Below the pieces are notes generated by a model. That model ran no database searches. It saw nothing but the letters and a program-made list of their open reading frames with translations, and was not told the DNA's origin. The translations under genes and the position numbers were made by a program. DNA of 64,000 nucleotides. Origin: Sedimentibacter saalensis. GTDB taxonomy: Bacteria; Bacillota; Clostridia; Tissierellales; Sedimentibacteraceae. Where the stretch lies: contig NZ_VLKH01000011.1 in the NCBI RefSeq assembly GCF_007830175.1, forward strand, positions 62,001-126,000, written 5' to 3'. This document shows positions 35,329 to 44,769 of the stretch, piece by piece (the stretch's first letter is position 1; each line of letters begins with the position of its first letter).

Positions 35329-37173
35329 ATGAAAAGTAAAATACTTAATAAAATATTATTGTTAACTGTGGTAATTTCTCTGCTGTTTACAATGACTGCA
35401 AATGCCGCTGCATTTACTGATATATCAACTCACTGGGCTAAAAGCTACATAGAGAGAGTGGCAGCAAAGGGGATTGTATCCGGATATGATAACGGAACGT
35501 TCAAACCTGACAACAATGTCACGGTGTTGGAAGCCTTGGTGATGATATCCAGACTTTATGACATAGACGATGACTTGAAAGAAAAGATAGTTGAAGAATA
35601 TGAACCTTCACTTAAGAAAATGACAAACACATTGTACAGTGAATGGTCTTTTGAATATTTATCGGTTATAATCGAGCTTGGAGTTGTTTCTGAAAACGGT
35701 ATTGAAGACATGTTTGCAAAGAAAACAATATTCCAGCAAGCAACAAGAGAAGAAATAGCAGTACTTCTGACAAAGGCGATGATGCTTGGAGATGAAGCTC
35801 AGAATTTAAAGGTTTACACTCTTCCCTTTGCTGATGCAGCTAAAATATCCACATCCGCAAGACCTTATGTATATGTTATGTATGACAAGGATATATTTAC
35901 AGGAGACTCAAATAAAAATATAAATCCATCAAATAAAATTACAAGGGCTGAAATTGCAACTTTGCTGGACAAGGCGTGGAAATATATAGATGAAAATGAT
36001 GTGTATCCTGACTTTGACGATTATGTACCCACAACATCATTGAACGGAATAATAACAAAGGTTTCGACAGGTACTGCAGAGTCATACATTTATGTAAAGA
36101 ACGACAGCGAAGTTGAAAGCATTGTTAAAATAAACAAGGATACAGCTATTTATTTAAACGGGAAGGCTGTAAATATAGACAAGCTTAAAGAGGACATGCT
36201 TGTAAAGTGCAAGATAGACAGCGAAAGAATTGCAGTGAAACTGGAAGCAGACAGTTCAACAGACGTGGTAAGGGGCATTATTTATTACGTTGCATACGTT
36301 GCTCCTGCAAAAATTACCATAATAGATGAAGACGACGATAAAATTACATATGATATGCCTACGGACGTTAAAGTATACCTTGACGGCAAGGAAATAGCAC
36401 TTAAGGAACTTAGTAAAAATGATGAAGTCACATTGTACATAGATAACGATAAGGTTTATCAAATTAATTCCATAAGCAGAATAAAGAAATTCAATGGAAC
36501 CATAACTGCCATCGACTACAATTATCCTATAGTGGTTAAAATGAAGACTAAAGAAGGCGTTATTAAATCATTCACGTTCAACAGCGATGTGGATGTAACA
36601 AGAAACGATAAAGATTCAAGCTTTGACCAGGTAAGGGTTGGAGATGAAGTTACTGTAACAACAGAATATGATGATATGATTGCCATCAACACTATTGCAA
36701 AAGAAGCTGAAATGAGCGGAACTATTAAGGAAATTATAATAGGGGATGACAACAAAATTAAAATTGCCGACGAAGATGGTGAAACAACACAATATGCTGT
36801 GAGCAACAATGTTATAATTACCATAGGAAGCAACAATGCAACCATTTATGACCTTAGGGTTGGCTACAATGTAAGTGTCAATACTTCAGGCAATGAAATT
36901 GTTACAATAGAGGCAGCTCAGCTGCAGACTGCAAAGAGCTTCTCAGGAAAAATAATCTACATCAATTCAACCGACAAAATAATCATGATGCAAAATGTTA
37001 AGGACAACGGTCAAAAGGAGCTGGTTTACCTTACCGTTACAAACAATACAAAGATATTTGACACAACAGGATCTACAAAATACTTTAAGGATCTGAAGGA
37101 AGGCGAAAACATATTGAGCACTGCTATTTCCCAGAGCGGAGAATATGTGGCAGCAAGCATAATGATACAGTAA
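35329..37173 (+). CDS. S-layer homology (SLH) domain surface protein
   Basis: Exported protein of 614 residues with a signal peptide (about 1-27, TANA-AA). Three SLH repeats lie at about 28-80 (FTDISTHWAKSYIERVAAKGIVSGYDNGTFKPDN), about 90-155 (degenerate) and 160-220 (FADAAKISTSARPYVYVMYDKDIFTG...ITRAEIATLLDKA); they bind pyruvylated wall polymer. The rest (about 235-614) is made of roughly 80-residue beta-rich repeats beginning GIITKV, GIIYYV, GTITAI, GTIKEI and GKIIYI, each with nucleic-acid-binding-fold-like KxxxITYDM segments. Function beyond wall binding is unknown. AGGAGG precedes ATG 35329. Confidence 0.88.
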   Translation: MKSKILNKILLLTVVISLLFTMTANAAAFTDISTHWAKSYIERVAAKGIVSGYDNGTFKPDNNVTVLEALVMISRLYDIDDDLKEKIVEEYEPSLKKMTNTLYSEWSFEYLSVIIELGVVSENGIEDMFAKKTIFQQATREEIAVLLTKAMMLGDEAQNLKVYTLPFADAAKISTSARPYVYVMYDKDIFTGDSNKNINPSNKITRAEIATLLDKAWKYIDENDVYPDFDDYVPTTSLNGIITKVSTGTAESYIYVKNDSEVESIVKINKDTAIYLNGKAVNIDKLKEDMLVKCKIDSERIAVKLEADSSTDVVRGIIYYVAYVAPAKITIIDEDDDKITYDMPTDVKVYLDGKEIALKELSKNDEVTLYIDNDKVYQINSISRIKKFNGTITAIDYNYPIVVKMKTKEGVIKSFTFNSDVDVTRNDKDSSFDQVRVGDEVTVTTEYDDMIAINTIAKEAEMSGTIKEIIIGDDNKIKIADEDGETTQYAVSNNVIITIGSNNATIYDLRVGYNVSVNTSGNEIVTIEAAQLQTAKSFSGKIIYINSTDKIIMMQNVKDNGQKELVYLTVTNNTKIFDTTGSTKYFKDLKEGENILSTAISQSGEYVAASIMIQ

Positions 37174-37175
37174 AC

Positions 37176-37366
37176 AAAAGCATCTGGGAACAGATGCTTT
37201 TTTATAATATAGGAAAGTTCTCTTTCCTATATTATAAAAACGGGGATTGCAAAGGGCGGGACGCCCTTGCCGTCAAGGGGGGTGCTCAGTAAAAAATACG
37301 TTAGTATTTTTTACGCCGAAGGGGGACATAGGTCCCCTTAGCGGAGTTGCGGAGCAACTTTTTACT
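37176..37366. repeat. Array of six consecutive hairpins in a 215-bp spacer
   Basis: The first, 37176-37201 (11-bp stem, T tail), is the terminator of the SLH gene. The others follow: 37202-37237 (16-bp perfect stem, loop TTCT), 37252-37268 (7 bp, loop GGA), 37289-37314 (11-bp perfect stem, loop GTTA), 37322-37337 (6 bp, loop ATAG) and 37345-37359 (AGTTGC/GCAACT, loop GGA, followed by TTTTT). The last resembles a terminator and sits just before the next ribosome site. It may be a structured leader RNA or a palindromic mobile repeat. A reading frame crosses it but shows no coding character. Confidence 0.75.
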
Positions 37367-37387
37367 TCAAGACAAGGAGATGATTAT

Positions 37388-38380
37388 ATGAAAAAAACTG
37401 CAATAATTTTGATGTTAGCTTTAACTTTTGTGTCACTTCTATCGGGCTGCACCAGACTGCCGGCATCTGTGGAAACAGGAGTGAAGCCTTCTGAATATAC
37501 GGGAAAACTCAGTGCGGAGGAAATGAAGAAGGAAAATGAAAGCTTAAAGACTGAACTTGACAGCAAAAAATTAGAACTTGAAAAATTGGAGAAGGACTAT
37601 CTGAATCTTGCTAAAAACAATGAAGCTATAATTTCCCGGCTTCAAGAAGCTGAATCATTACTCGACATAGTTGTAAGTGATGACTTACCTGATTTTAAAT
37701 CAGAAGGAACAGACAAGAACAGCATCATATCTTACTTGAACGACAGCATATCATCACTTGATGATTCATACAGAAAAATTGAAATAATTCAGTCCACAGA
37801 CAGCAAAATATTGTTTCTTACAACAGGCTACGGAGAAAAATTCAGCCAGGTGTTCACGTGGACTATAGGTGAAGACAAGCCTTCAATAATCGAAGGGGCA
37901 AGTTTTGAAAGGTCAGGAAAGTGGCAGTGGCTTTTACAGGATAGGTTCATAGTCATTGATTCCGGAAGCGGTGATAAAAAAATAATTGATGCTGAGAACA
38001 GCAGGGTTGCAGGAGAATTCAAAGCAAAGGGTGAAATATATCTTTTGCCTGACACTTCAACAGTGCTGATTCAAAATCCTGAAAGCAATGTTTTCTCTCT
38101 TTATGACTTTGGTCTGTCATCAGACCAGGAGCTTAAGCTTGACAGCAAGAACAAATATACATCATTCCGTGTTGATGATAAAGACATTATATTTGAAGGA
38201 ACATACAAGGATCAGGGAATAGAATATAATGTTTCGGCAACAATTAATATTGAAGAAATGAAGGAAGCTTACAGCATAAAAAGCATTGATGAAACAGGTG
38301 CAAATGAAAATATGGACACAATAGAATCAGAGGATTCATTGGATGGCCAAAGTGATAATTCAGAAGGAAAAACAGTGTGA
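37388..38380 (+). CDS. Lipoprotein with coiled-coil N-terminal region, function unknown
   Basis: Exported lipoprotein of 330 residues (lipobox LLSGC). Residues about 45-85 (EEMKKENESLKTELDSKKLELEKLEKDYLNLAKNNEAIISRL) form a coiled coil; the remainder is beta-rich with propeller-like segments (TDSKILFLTTGYGEKFSQVFTW, DRFIVIDSGSGDKKIIDAENSRVAG) and an acidic Ser/Glu-rich tail. I do not recognise a family. AAGGAG lies 8 bases before ATG 37388. Translation further upstream would run through the hairpin array and is rejected. Confidence 0.75.
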   Translation: MKKTAIILMLALTFVSLLSGCTRLPASVETGVKPSEYTGKLSAEEMKKENESLKTELDSKKLELEKLEKDYLNLAKNNEAIISRLQEAESLLDIVVSDDLPDFKSEGTDKNSIISYLNDSISSLDDSYRKIEIIQSTDSKILFLTTGYGEKFSQVFTWTIGEDKPSIIEGASFERSGKWQWLLQDRFIVIDSGSGDKKIIDAENSRVAGEFKAKGEIYLLPDTSTVLIQNPESNVFSLYDFGLSSDQELKLDSKNKYTSFRVDDKDIIFEGTYKDQGIEYNVSATINIEEMKEAYSIKSIDETGANENMDTIESEDSLDGQSDNSEGKTV

Positions 38381-38384
38381 TAAT

Positions 38385-39605
38385 ATGAAATATGATGTCA
38401 TTGTAATAGGAGCAGGTGCAGCAGGTCTTTTTGCTGCTTGTAGCATCAAGGACAAAAGTGTGCTGCTCATTGAAAAAAACAGCGCTGCAGGCAGGAAAAT
38501 TCTTTTGTCAGGGGCAGGTCAATGCAACTTCACAAACAGCTGTGAGATGAGCGAATTCTTAACAAGATACGGCGAAAGGGGCAGGTTTTTAAAGACTGCC
38601 CTTTTCAGCTTTACAAACAAAAATGCAGTGGAGTTTTTCGAGAAATCAGGAGTAGAGACCATTGCTAGAGAAGACGGTAAAGTTTTTCCCGCATCATTTA
38701 AATCATCAGATATAGTTGAAGCATTAATTGAAAAGTGCAGAAAAAACAATGTGAAAATTATATATGATGAGTCAGTAGAAAAAGTGAGCAGGGATGAAGA
38801 TAAAGACATGTTTCTGGTGAAAACAATAAAGAACACTCATGCAGGAACAAATCTCATAATTGCTGTTGGTGGAAAATCGTACCCTAACACTGGCTCTTCC
38901 GGTGACGGATACGAACTTGCAAAGTCACTAGGGCACACAATAGAACAGCCAAAACCATGTCTGGCACCGGTGTATGTGGAAAATTACCCATTCAGTGATT
39001 TGTCAGGAATATCCTTTGGAAACATCAAAATAAGTCTTTGGAGAAACAACAAAAAAATCAAGGAATTTTCAGGAGACATGCTTTTCACTCACGTGAACAT
39101 TTCAGGACCTGTCATACTCAACAATTCTAGATATATGGAAAAGGGAGATGTGCTTAAAATCAATTTCACTTCTTTTCCAAATGCTGAAGAATTTAAAACT
39201 GATTTTGAAAATATTATTTTCAGCTCAGGCAAGTACAATGTGAAGACTGTGCTCAAATCTCTTGACATGCCAAAGCGCTTCACTGATAAAATAATGGAGA
39301 TTACAGGAATACAAGAAGACAAGATGTGCAGTGAACTTGATAAAAGTAAAAGGAAGAAGCTTATGGAGATGTTTTGTGAACACAGCCTCACAGTGGAAAG
39401 ACTTGGAGACTACAACATTGCTATGGCCACAAGGGGTGGTGTGAAAACATCTGAAATCAATCAAAAAACAATGGAGTCAAAAATTGTTCCCGGTCTTTAC
39501 TTTGCCGGAGAGGTAATTGATTATGATGGAGACACTGGAGGATTCAACATACAGGCAAATTTTTCAACCGGGCATCTCGCTGCAGAAAGTATAAACAAAA
39601 AATAA
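38385..39605 (+). CDS. BaiN/HI0933-family FAD-dependent oxidoreductase
   Basis: Cytoplasmic flavoprotein of 406 residues (YhiN/HI0933 family, which includes BaiN). The FAD motif VIVIGAGAAGLFAA is at the N-terminus; GRKILLSGAGQCNFTNS, VGGKSYPNTGSSGDGYELAKSLGH, ATRGGVKTSEIN and the C-terminal LYFAGEVIDYDGDTGGFNIQANFSTGHLAAESI complete the pattern. BaiN is linked to bile-acid reduction, but most members have no proven substrate. ATG 38385 lies 4 bases after the lipoprotein stop. The ribosome site is weak (AAGGAAAA, 38364), so translational coupling is likely. Confidence 0.88.
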   Translation: MKYDVIVIGAGAAGLFAACSIKDKSVLLIEKNSAAGRKILLSGAGQCNFTNSCEMSEFLTRYGERGRFLKTALFSFTNKNAVEFFEKSGVETIAREDGKVFPASFKSSDIVEALIEKCRKNNVKIIYDESVEKVSRDEDKDMFLVKTIKNTHAGTNLIIAVGGKSYPNTGSSGDGYELAKSLGHTIEQPKPCLAPVYVENYPFSDLSGISFGNIKISLWRNNKKIKEFSGDMLFTHVNISGPVILNNSRYMEKGDVLKINFTSFPNAEEFKTDFENIIFSSGKYNVKTVLKSLDMPKRFTDKIMEITGIQEDKMCSELDKSKRKKLMEMFCEHSLTVERLGDYNIAMATRGGVKTSEINQKTMESKIVPGLYFAGEVIDYDGDTGGFNIQANFSTGHLAAESINKK

Positions 39606-39632
39606 AAGGCGATTGCTGTAATACTGCAATAT

Positions 39633-39696
39633 CAACAGTGCCAGAATTTTCACACATTACGGCGCTGTTGACATTCTGCGAACATTATACTATAAT
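39633..39696 (+). promoter_or_regulatory. Consensus panB promoter overlapped by an inverted repeat
   Basis: TTGACA (39668-39673), 17-bp spacer, TATAAT (39691-39696), an exact consensus promoter. CAACAGTGCC (39633-39642) and GGCGCTGTTG (39661-39670) form a 10-bp inverted repeat with one mismatch; its right arm enters the -35 box. It could be an operator or the terminator of the upstream gene, though no T tract follows. Confidence 0.7.
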
Positions 39697-39776
39697 TGGG
39701 TAAACGTAAACACAAGTTTGAGAAGTTAATTTACCATGACTAGGAAAATAATAATAAAAGATGCAGGAGGTTACAA

Positions 39777-40634
39777 GTGGCAAAGAAAAAAAGCATATTG
39801 GATTTGCATAAAATGAAACAGAGCGGCGAAAAAGCGGTATGGGTTACTGCTTATGACTACCCCATGGCATCTTTTGCTGAGCAGGCAGGGATGGACATGA
39901 TACTTGTAGGCGATTCCCTGGGCATGATTGTGTACGGTTATGACGGCACGGTTCCTGTAACAATGGAAGACTGTATAATTCATTCAAAGGCTGTGAGAAG
40001 GGGTGCGCCAAACACATTCATCATTGGAGACATGCCTTTCGGATCATATCACATATCAGACGGAGATGCAGTATATAACGCATGCAGGTTTTTAAAGGAA
40101 GCAAACTGCGACGCTATAAAGCTTGAAGGTGGAGCAAGGGTTGCAAGTAAAGTGAAAGCCATTTCTGATGCCGGAATAGTGGTGTTCGGGCACATAGGAC
40201 TGACCCCTCAGAGCGCAGGGCAGCTTGGCGGATTTAAGGCCCAGGGTCTTTATGTGGACAGCGCGAGATCATTGATTAAAGATGCTCTGGCAATTCAGGA
40301 AGCAGGAGCATTAGCCCTTTTGCTTGAAGGTGTGCCACCGGAACTCACTGAATTTATTTCAAAAAAACTCACTATTCCTGTTTACGGAATAGGAGCAGGA
40401 ATTCCATGTGATGGACAGGTTCTTGTACTAGGTGATCTTCTTGGAATGTTTCAGAATTTCACACCTAAGTTTGCAAAAAAGTATGCCAATCTCGCTGAAG
40501 TTGTAACAAATGCGTTCAAGGAATATGCCGATGATGTGAGATGCGGAAATTTTCCTGAAGAAAAGCATGTCTACCACATCAAGGACAGCATTGAGGATTT
40601 TGAAAGATTGTTTGAAGAATTCAAAGAAAGTTAA
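39777..40634 (+). CDS. panB: 3-methyl-2-oxobutanoate hydroxymethyltransferase
   Basis: First committed enzyme of pantothenate synthesis, using methylene-tetrahydrofolate. The 285-residue protein shows VWVTAYDYPMASFAEQAGMDMILVGDSLGMIVYGYDGTVPVTMEDCIIHSKAVRRG, then ADMPFGSY-like GDMPFGSYHIS and KLEGGARVASKVKAI, and LLEGVPPELTEFISKKLTIPVYGIGAGIPCDGQVLVLGDLLGMF. GCAGGAGG lies 6 bases before GTG 39777. panC and panD are not adjacent. It precedes fhs; both use one-carbon tetrahydrofolate units. Confidence 0.95.
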   Translation: MAKKKSILDLHKMKQSGEKAVWVTAYDYPMASFAEQAGMDMILVGDSLGMIVYGYDGTVPVTMEDCIIHSKAVRRGAPNTFIIGDMPFGSYHISDGDAVYNACRFLKEANCDAIKLEGGARVASKVKAISDAGIVVFGHIGLTPQSAGQLGGFKAQGLYVDSARSLIKDALAIQEAGALALLLEGVPPELTEFISKKLTIPVYGIGAGIPCDGQVLVLGDLLGMFQNFTPKFAKKYANLAEVVTNAFKEYADDVRCGNFPEEKHVYHIKDSIEDFERLFEEFKES

Positions 40635-40659
40635 AAAACCGTAATAAAGAAATATTATT

Positions 40660-40708
40660 TTGCATTAAAGCAAAAAAAATATATAATATTAGTGGGATAA
40701 CATATCCC
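40660..40708 (+). promoter_or_regulatory. Probable fhs promoter and leader hairpin
   Basis: TTGCAT (40660-40665), 16-bp spacer, TATAAT (40682-40687). Directly downstream GGGATA and TATCCC (40694-40708) form a small hairpin with loop ACA near the transcript start; its role is unknown. Confidence 0.55.
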
Positions 40709-40763
40709 GGTATCAACGTGAAATAGTTGAAATTTAACAGTAACTTTAAATCAGGAGGTCTTT

Positions 40764-42446
40764 ATGGCAGAATTTTTAAGCGACATTGAAATTGCACAGC
40801 AGGCGAAAATGGAAGTTATCAACAACATTGCGGACAAAATAGAAATACCGGACCAATATGTTGAAAATTATGGTAAATATAAGGCTAAAATTGATTACAG
40901 ATATCTGCAGAACGAATTAAAAGATAACGATGAAGCTAAACTCATACTTGTGACAGCAATCAACCCTACTCCGGCAGGGGAAGGCAAGACAACAACAACC
41001 ATCGGACTTGGAGATTCTCTTTCAAGCCTTGGCAAAAAAACAATAATCGCTCTTCGAGAACCATCCCTTGGACCTGTATTTGGAGTAAAGGGCGGTGCAG
41101 CTGGAGGAGGATACGCACAGGTTGTTCCCATGGAAGACATAAATCTTCACTTTACAGGAGATTTTCATGCCATAGGAGCTGCTAACAATCTTCTGGCAGC
41201 CATGATTGACAATCACATACACCAGGGCAACGAGCTTGACATAGACACAAGAAGAATTGTGTGGAGAAGAGCTGTTGACATGAATGACAGACAGCTAAGA
41301 CACATAGTGGACGGCCTTGGAGGAAAGACAGAAGGAGTAACAAGAGAAGACGGCTTCGACATAACAGTTGCTTCAGAAGTAATGGCTGTATTCTGTCTGT
41401 CAAATGACATAATTGAATTAAAGGAAAAATTATCACATATAATAGTAGCATACAACAGAAAGGGAGAACCTGTAACTGCCGGTCAACTGAAGGCTCATGG
41501 AGCAATGGCGGCTCTTCTTAAGGATGCCCTTAAACCAAATCTTGTACAAACATTGGAAGGAACTCCTGCATTCATACACGGAGGACCATTTGCAAACATT
41601 GCTCATGGCTGTAATTCAGTTATTGCAACCAGAATGGCAAGCAAGATTGCTGAATACACTGTTACTGAAGCAGGATTTGGCGCAGACCTTGGAGCTGAAA
41701 AGTTCATAGACATAAAATGCAGGACAACAGGTCTAAGACCAAGTGCTGTAGTAATAGTTGCAACAGTAAAAGCACTTAAGTACAACGGTGGAGTTGCTAA
41801 GGCAGACCTTGGAGCCGAAAACCTTGAAGCTCTTGAAAAGGGACTTCCAAACTTATTAAAGCATGTCGAAAACATAACTCAGGTGTTTAAACTTCCTGCA
41901 GTTGTTGCCATAAACAAATTCCCTACAGACACTGAGGCTGAACTGAATCTCATAAAAGACAGGTGCAGGGAGCTTGGAGTAAATGTTGCTTTGTCTGAAG
42001 TGTGGGGCAAGGGAAGCCAAGGCGGCAAGGAACTGGCAGAAGAAGTTTTAAGGCTTTCAGAAAAAGAAAGCAACGTAGAATTTGCATATGAACTTGATAT
42101 TCCAATAAAAGATAAAATAAAAGCCATTGCAACAAAGTTGTATGGTGCAGAGACTGTTGAATTTTCTCCAAAGGCAAGCAAGGAAATTGCCAACTTTGAA
42201 AAGCTTGGATTTGGAAATCTGCCAATATGCATGGCTAAGAACCAGTACTCTCTTACAGATGATCCTAAGATTCTTGGAAGACCTACTGGATTTAAAATTA
42301 CAATCAGAGACATTACCATATCAGCAGGAGCAGGATTTTTAGTGGCTCTTACAGGAGACATTATGAAAATGCCAGGACTTCCAAAGGTGCCTGCTGCAGA
42401 AAACATAGATGTTGACGTTGACGGAAAAATAAAAGGGCTGTTCTAA
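40764..42446 (+). CDS. fhs: Formate-tetrahydrofolate ligase
   Basis: ATP-dependent activation of formate to 10-formyl-tetrahydrofolate, used in the Wood-Ljungdahl methyl branch and in purine/glycine one-carbon metabolism. The 560-residue protein has the P-loop [16 protein letters not shown], then [42 protein letters not shown] and the late [37 protein letters not shown]. Length is normal. AGGAGG precedes ATG 40764. A terminator hairpin overlaps its stop, and a formate-channel gene follows. Confidence 0.96.
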   Translation: MAEFLSDIEIAQQAKMEVINNIADKIEIPDQYVENYGKYKAKIDYRYLQNELKDNDEAKLILVTAINPTPAGEGKTTTTIGLGDSLSSLGKKTIIALREPSLGPVFGVKGGAAGGGYAQVVPMEDINLHFTGDFHAIGAANNLLAAMIDNHIHQGNELDIDTRRIVWRRAVDMNDRQLRHIVDGLGGKTEGVTREDGFDITVASEVMAVFCLSNDIIELKEKLSHIIVAYNRKGEPVTAGQLKAHGAMAALLKDALKPNLVQTLEGTPAFIHGGPFANIAHGCNSVIATRMASKIAEYTVTEAGFGADLGAEKFIDIKCRTTGLRPSAVVIVATVKALKYNGGVAKADLGAENLEALEKGLPNLLKHVENITQVFKLPAVVAINKFPTDTEAELNLIKDRCRELGVNVALSEVWGKGSQGGKELAEEVLRLSEKESNVEFAYELDIPIKDKIKAIATKLYGAETVEFSPKASKEIANFEKLGFGNLPICMAKNQYSLTDDPKILGRPTGFKITIRDITISAGAGFLVALTGDIMKMPGLPKVPAAENIDVDVDGKIKGLF

Positions 42447-42457
42447 GCAGCCTTTTT
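42433..42457 (+). terminator. Terminator overlapping the fhs stop codon
   Basis: GGCTG (42436-42440) and CAGCC (42448-42452) enclose the stop codon in the loop; A tract before and TTTTTT after. Confidence 0.75.
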
Positions 42458-42492
42458 TCCTCATATTATATTCAATACAAAGGGGTGGTTAG

Positions 42493-43233
42493 TTGAGCAA
42501 TGTTTGTTTATCGCCAAAGGAAACTTCAGATGCTCTAATAAATTCATCAACAGTAAAAGCCTCGTATCCTCTGGGAAAACGAATGCTTTTAAGTGTAGCA
42601 GCAGGATTTTATATTGCATTGGGAGGGCATGGCTTCATAGTTGCATATGAAAGCTTGTTTTTAAGAGCAGCAGTCTTCCCTGTGGGACTCATGCTTATTG
42701 TATTGGTGGGAGGAGAACTCTTCACAGGAAATTGTCTCATGACATTTGGATTTTTGAATAAATCAATCAGTTTGAAAGATTTTATAAAAACACTTGTGCA
42801 GGTGTGGATTGGAAATTTCGCAGGTGCTCTCCTGGCAGTGGCAATACTGTACTTAGGTGGAGCATATGCTAAACCCATTCTTGCAGAAACAATTGCTCAG
42901 GTTGCAAATGCAAAGGTGTCACTTTCATTTTTGCAGGTTGTTATGAGAGGAATATTGTGCAACATTCTTGTGTCTCTTGGTGTGTGGTTTTCACTGACGG
43001 CAAGGGATACTGCAGGAAAGCTTCTTGGGTGCTGGTTCCCTGTAATGCTTTTTGTTCTTTGCGGTTATGAGCATTCTGTAGCAAACATGTTTTTTCTGCC
43101 CATGGGGATGCTGTTTAATTCTTCTGTGACAGCTGCACTGATTTTAAAGAATATAATTGCAGCAACCATTGGTAATTTCATAGGAGGAGGCATAATGGTT
43201 CCTGCTCTTTATTATAAAAGCTACTATAAATAA
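42493..43233 (+). CDS. focA: Formate/nitrite transporter (FocA family)
   Basis: Pentameric channel subunit of 246 residues with six helices. GGHGFIVAYES, LIVLVGGELFTGNCLMT (conserved selectivity region) and LGVWFSLTARDTAGKLLGCWFPVMLFVLCGYEHSVANMFFLPMG (with the pore His in EHSVANM) are the family motifs. The TTG start at 42493 fits AGGGGTGG at 42481-42488; no ATG lies nearby in frame. Next to fhs, formate is the likely cargo. Confidence 0.9.
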   Translation: MSNVCLSPKETSDALINSSTVKASYPLGKRMLLSVAAGFYIALGGHGFIVAYESLFLRAAVFPVGLMLIVLVGGELFTGNCLMTFGFLNKSISLKDFIKTLVQVWIGNFAGALLAVAILYLGGAYAKPILAETIAQVANAKVSLSFLQVVMRGILCNILVSLGVWFSLTARDTAGKLLGCWFPVMLFVLCGYEHSVANMFFLPMGMLFNSSVTAALILKNIIAATIGNFIGGGIMVPALYYKSYYK

Positions 43234-43238
43234 TAAAG

Positions 43239-43276
43239 AAAGCATTAAGCTTAAAAAGCTTAATGCTTTTTTGATG
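43239..43276. terminator. Strong bidirectional terminator
   Basis: Perfect 14-bp stem AAAGCATTAAGCTT (43239-43252) with AAGCTTAATGCTTT (43256-43269), loop AAA, and T tracts on both strands. It serves focA and the convergent EamA gene. Confidence 0.88.
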
Positions 43277-43281
43277 TAATT

Positions 43282-44148
43282 CTATTTGTTCTTGTCCTTA
43301 GAAACCGTTACAATCAGTACACCGGCTAAAATTAAAATGCAGGAAGCAACATTTCTCAAGGTGGTTGGTTCACCTAAAAAGATTATTCCAAGCAAAATGC
43401 TTGTTATTGGTTCAAACATCCCTAATATTGATGTGGATGTTGGTCCCACGTTTTTTACGGCTATTGGAATAAATGTGTTTGCCAGGAATGAAACGAAAAA
43501 TGCCACCAGAAATGTAAAAAACCATCCTGTTGCAGTCATTTTAAAAACCAAGGTGTTGGTAATTGTCCCAAAAATAAACAAATAAACTGATGAAAATATT
43601 GCAGCATAAAATGTTATTTTAAAAGGATACATTTTGTTCAGTCCGCTTTTATCGATGAACAACAGATGAGCGGCATAAACAACTCCTGACAACAACGCCA
43701 GAAATATGCCAACAAGGCTGAAGTTACCTTCAAAAAACATTAATACACCCACTGTTGAAAGAACAAGGGCGATTATTGTTTCCTTGCTTATTTTTTCCTT
43801 GAAAATAAACACACAGGCAACAGTTACTAGCACGGGATATATGTAATGAATAGTGGTGCTCATGCCTACAGATATGTAGTTGTATGATGCATATAGCGTA
43901 AGGGCTGTGAGAGTTGAACCCATTGATCCTAGTATTGCAAGCTTTTTAAGTTCATTTTTGTCAGCCGCAACCGGAATTTTCTTATATTTTAGGATGGCGA
44001 AAAGAAGAGGTATTGAAAGGAAGTTTCTGTAAAATGTCAGAGACATAGAATTACTTCCTTCCAGATAAGTCAGTTTTCCAAGAACAGGGGTGAAACCATA
44101 AATAAAAGCTGCTAAAATAGCAAAGATCAGACCCTTTGTCTTATTCAT
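43282..44148 (-). CDS. EamA/DMT-family transporter
   Basis: Membrane protein of 288 residues with ten helices in two five-helix EamA halves (about 5-135 and 150-285). The conserved LAAFIYGFTPVLGKLTYLEGSNSMSLTFYRNFLSIPLLF opens the first half and FIPIAVKNVGPTSTSILGMFEPITSILLGIIFLGE ends the second. Such proteins usually export metabolites or amino acids; the substrate cannot be told. GGGGGGAT lies before ATG 44148 on the minus strand; upstream residues to 44241 overlap the SEC-C gene and are rejected. Confidence 0.88.
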   Translation of the reverse strand: MNKTKGLIFAILAAFIYGFTPVLGKLTYLEGSNSMSLTFYRNFLSIPLLFAILKYKKIPVAADKNELKKLAILGSMGSTLTALTLYASYNYISVGMSTTIHYIYPVLVTVACVFIFKEKISKETIIALVLSTVGVLMFFEGNFSLVGIFLALLSGVVYAAHLLFIDKSGLNKMYPFKITFYAAIFSSVYLFIFGTITNTLVFKMTATGWFFTFLVAFFVSFLANTFIPIAVKNVGPTSTSILGMFEPITSILLGIIFLGEPTTLRNVASCILILAGVLIVTVSKDKNK

Positions 44149-44167
44149 AATATCCCCCCTGCAGCGG

Positions 44168-44665
44168 CTATTTACCGCAGCATTTTTTGTATTTTTTTCC
44201 TGAACCGCATGGGCATGGATCGTTTCTTCCGACCTTTTCACCTTTTACTACTATTTTTGAACGGTTGAAATCTTTTTTTATTTCTTTTCTTTTTTCATCA
44301 TCAAAAATGTTCTTCCACTCTTCCATGCCGTAAAGCCATTCTGCTTTTGAATCATGCATGTTCCAGAGAAGTTTTTCAAAGTCGAATTCAACTTTTATCT
44401 GAGTATCTTCTTCCAGGTTTTCAAGCTCCAATGTTTCTTTCAAACTTGTGTTTCCACCATCTAAAAATCCTACAAACTCCATGGCAGTCATGTTGTTTTT
44501 TTCTGCCAGTTCTTTTATTGTTCCTTCCATAACAGGATTTTTTGTCTGAAGAATATTTTTGTAGCATTCAGTTTCTTTTGTCATATATTCATTAAAAAAA
44601 GCCTGATATTCTTCTTGTGTTGTTATTCCTTTTAATGTTTCTGTCCATTCTGTATATAAACTCAT
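44168..44665 (-). CDS. SEC-C metal-binding motif protein
   Basis: Cytoplasmic protein of 165 residues. The last 20 residues are a SEC-C motif ([20 protein letters not shown]), the zinc-binding tail also found at the end of SecA. The helical acidic body (about 1-140) is not one I recognise. It may bind ribosomes or SecB/SecA partners, but no function is established. GGAGG lies before ATG 44665; TTG 44677 overlaps the ribosome site. 19 bases separate it from the EamA gene downstream, so one operon is likely. Confidence 0.85.
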   Translation of the reverse strand: MSLYTEWTETLKGITTQEEYQAFFNEYMTKETECYKNILQTKNPVMEGTIKELAEKNNMTAMEFVGFLDGGNTSLKETLELENLEEDTQIKVEFDFEKLLWNMHDSKAEWLYGMEEWKNIFDDEKRKEIKKDFNRSKIVVKGEKVGRNDPCPCGSGKKYKKCCGK

Positions 44666-44747
44666 AATTTCCTCCAAGTGTTATTTTACTATCTAATTCT
44701 AACAGAAAAAAAATAAATTTCAAGGAAAATTGATTTAATTAATAAAA

Positions 44748-44767
44748 AAGAGCCCGAAGGCTCTTGA
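44748..44767 (-). terminator. Terminator of mscL
   Basis: Read on the minus strand: AAGAGCC, loop TTCG, GGCTCTT, then TTTTT. Confidence 0.82.
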
Positions 44768-44769
44768 AT

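Noticed and set aside
37247..37387. Possible N-terminal extension of the lipoprotein gene through the hairpin array
   Set aside because: It would place 47 residues before a clean lipoprotein signal peptide and translate through perfect hairpins. The ribosome site AAGGAG is at ATG 37388.
40635..40763. Tetrahydrofolate riboswitch before fhs
   Set aside because: I looked for the conserved pseudoknot segments and did not find them. Only a 6-bp hairpin is present.
41182..41505. Antisense frame inside fhs and many similar opposite-strand frames
   Set aside because: They lie fully inside strongly conserved genes, lack ribosome sites and show no family similarity. Treated as shadows.
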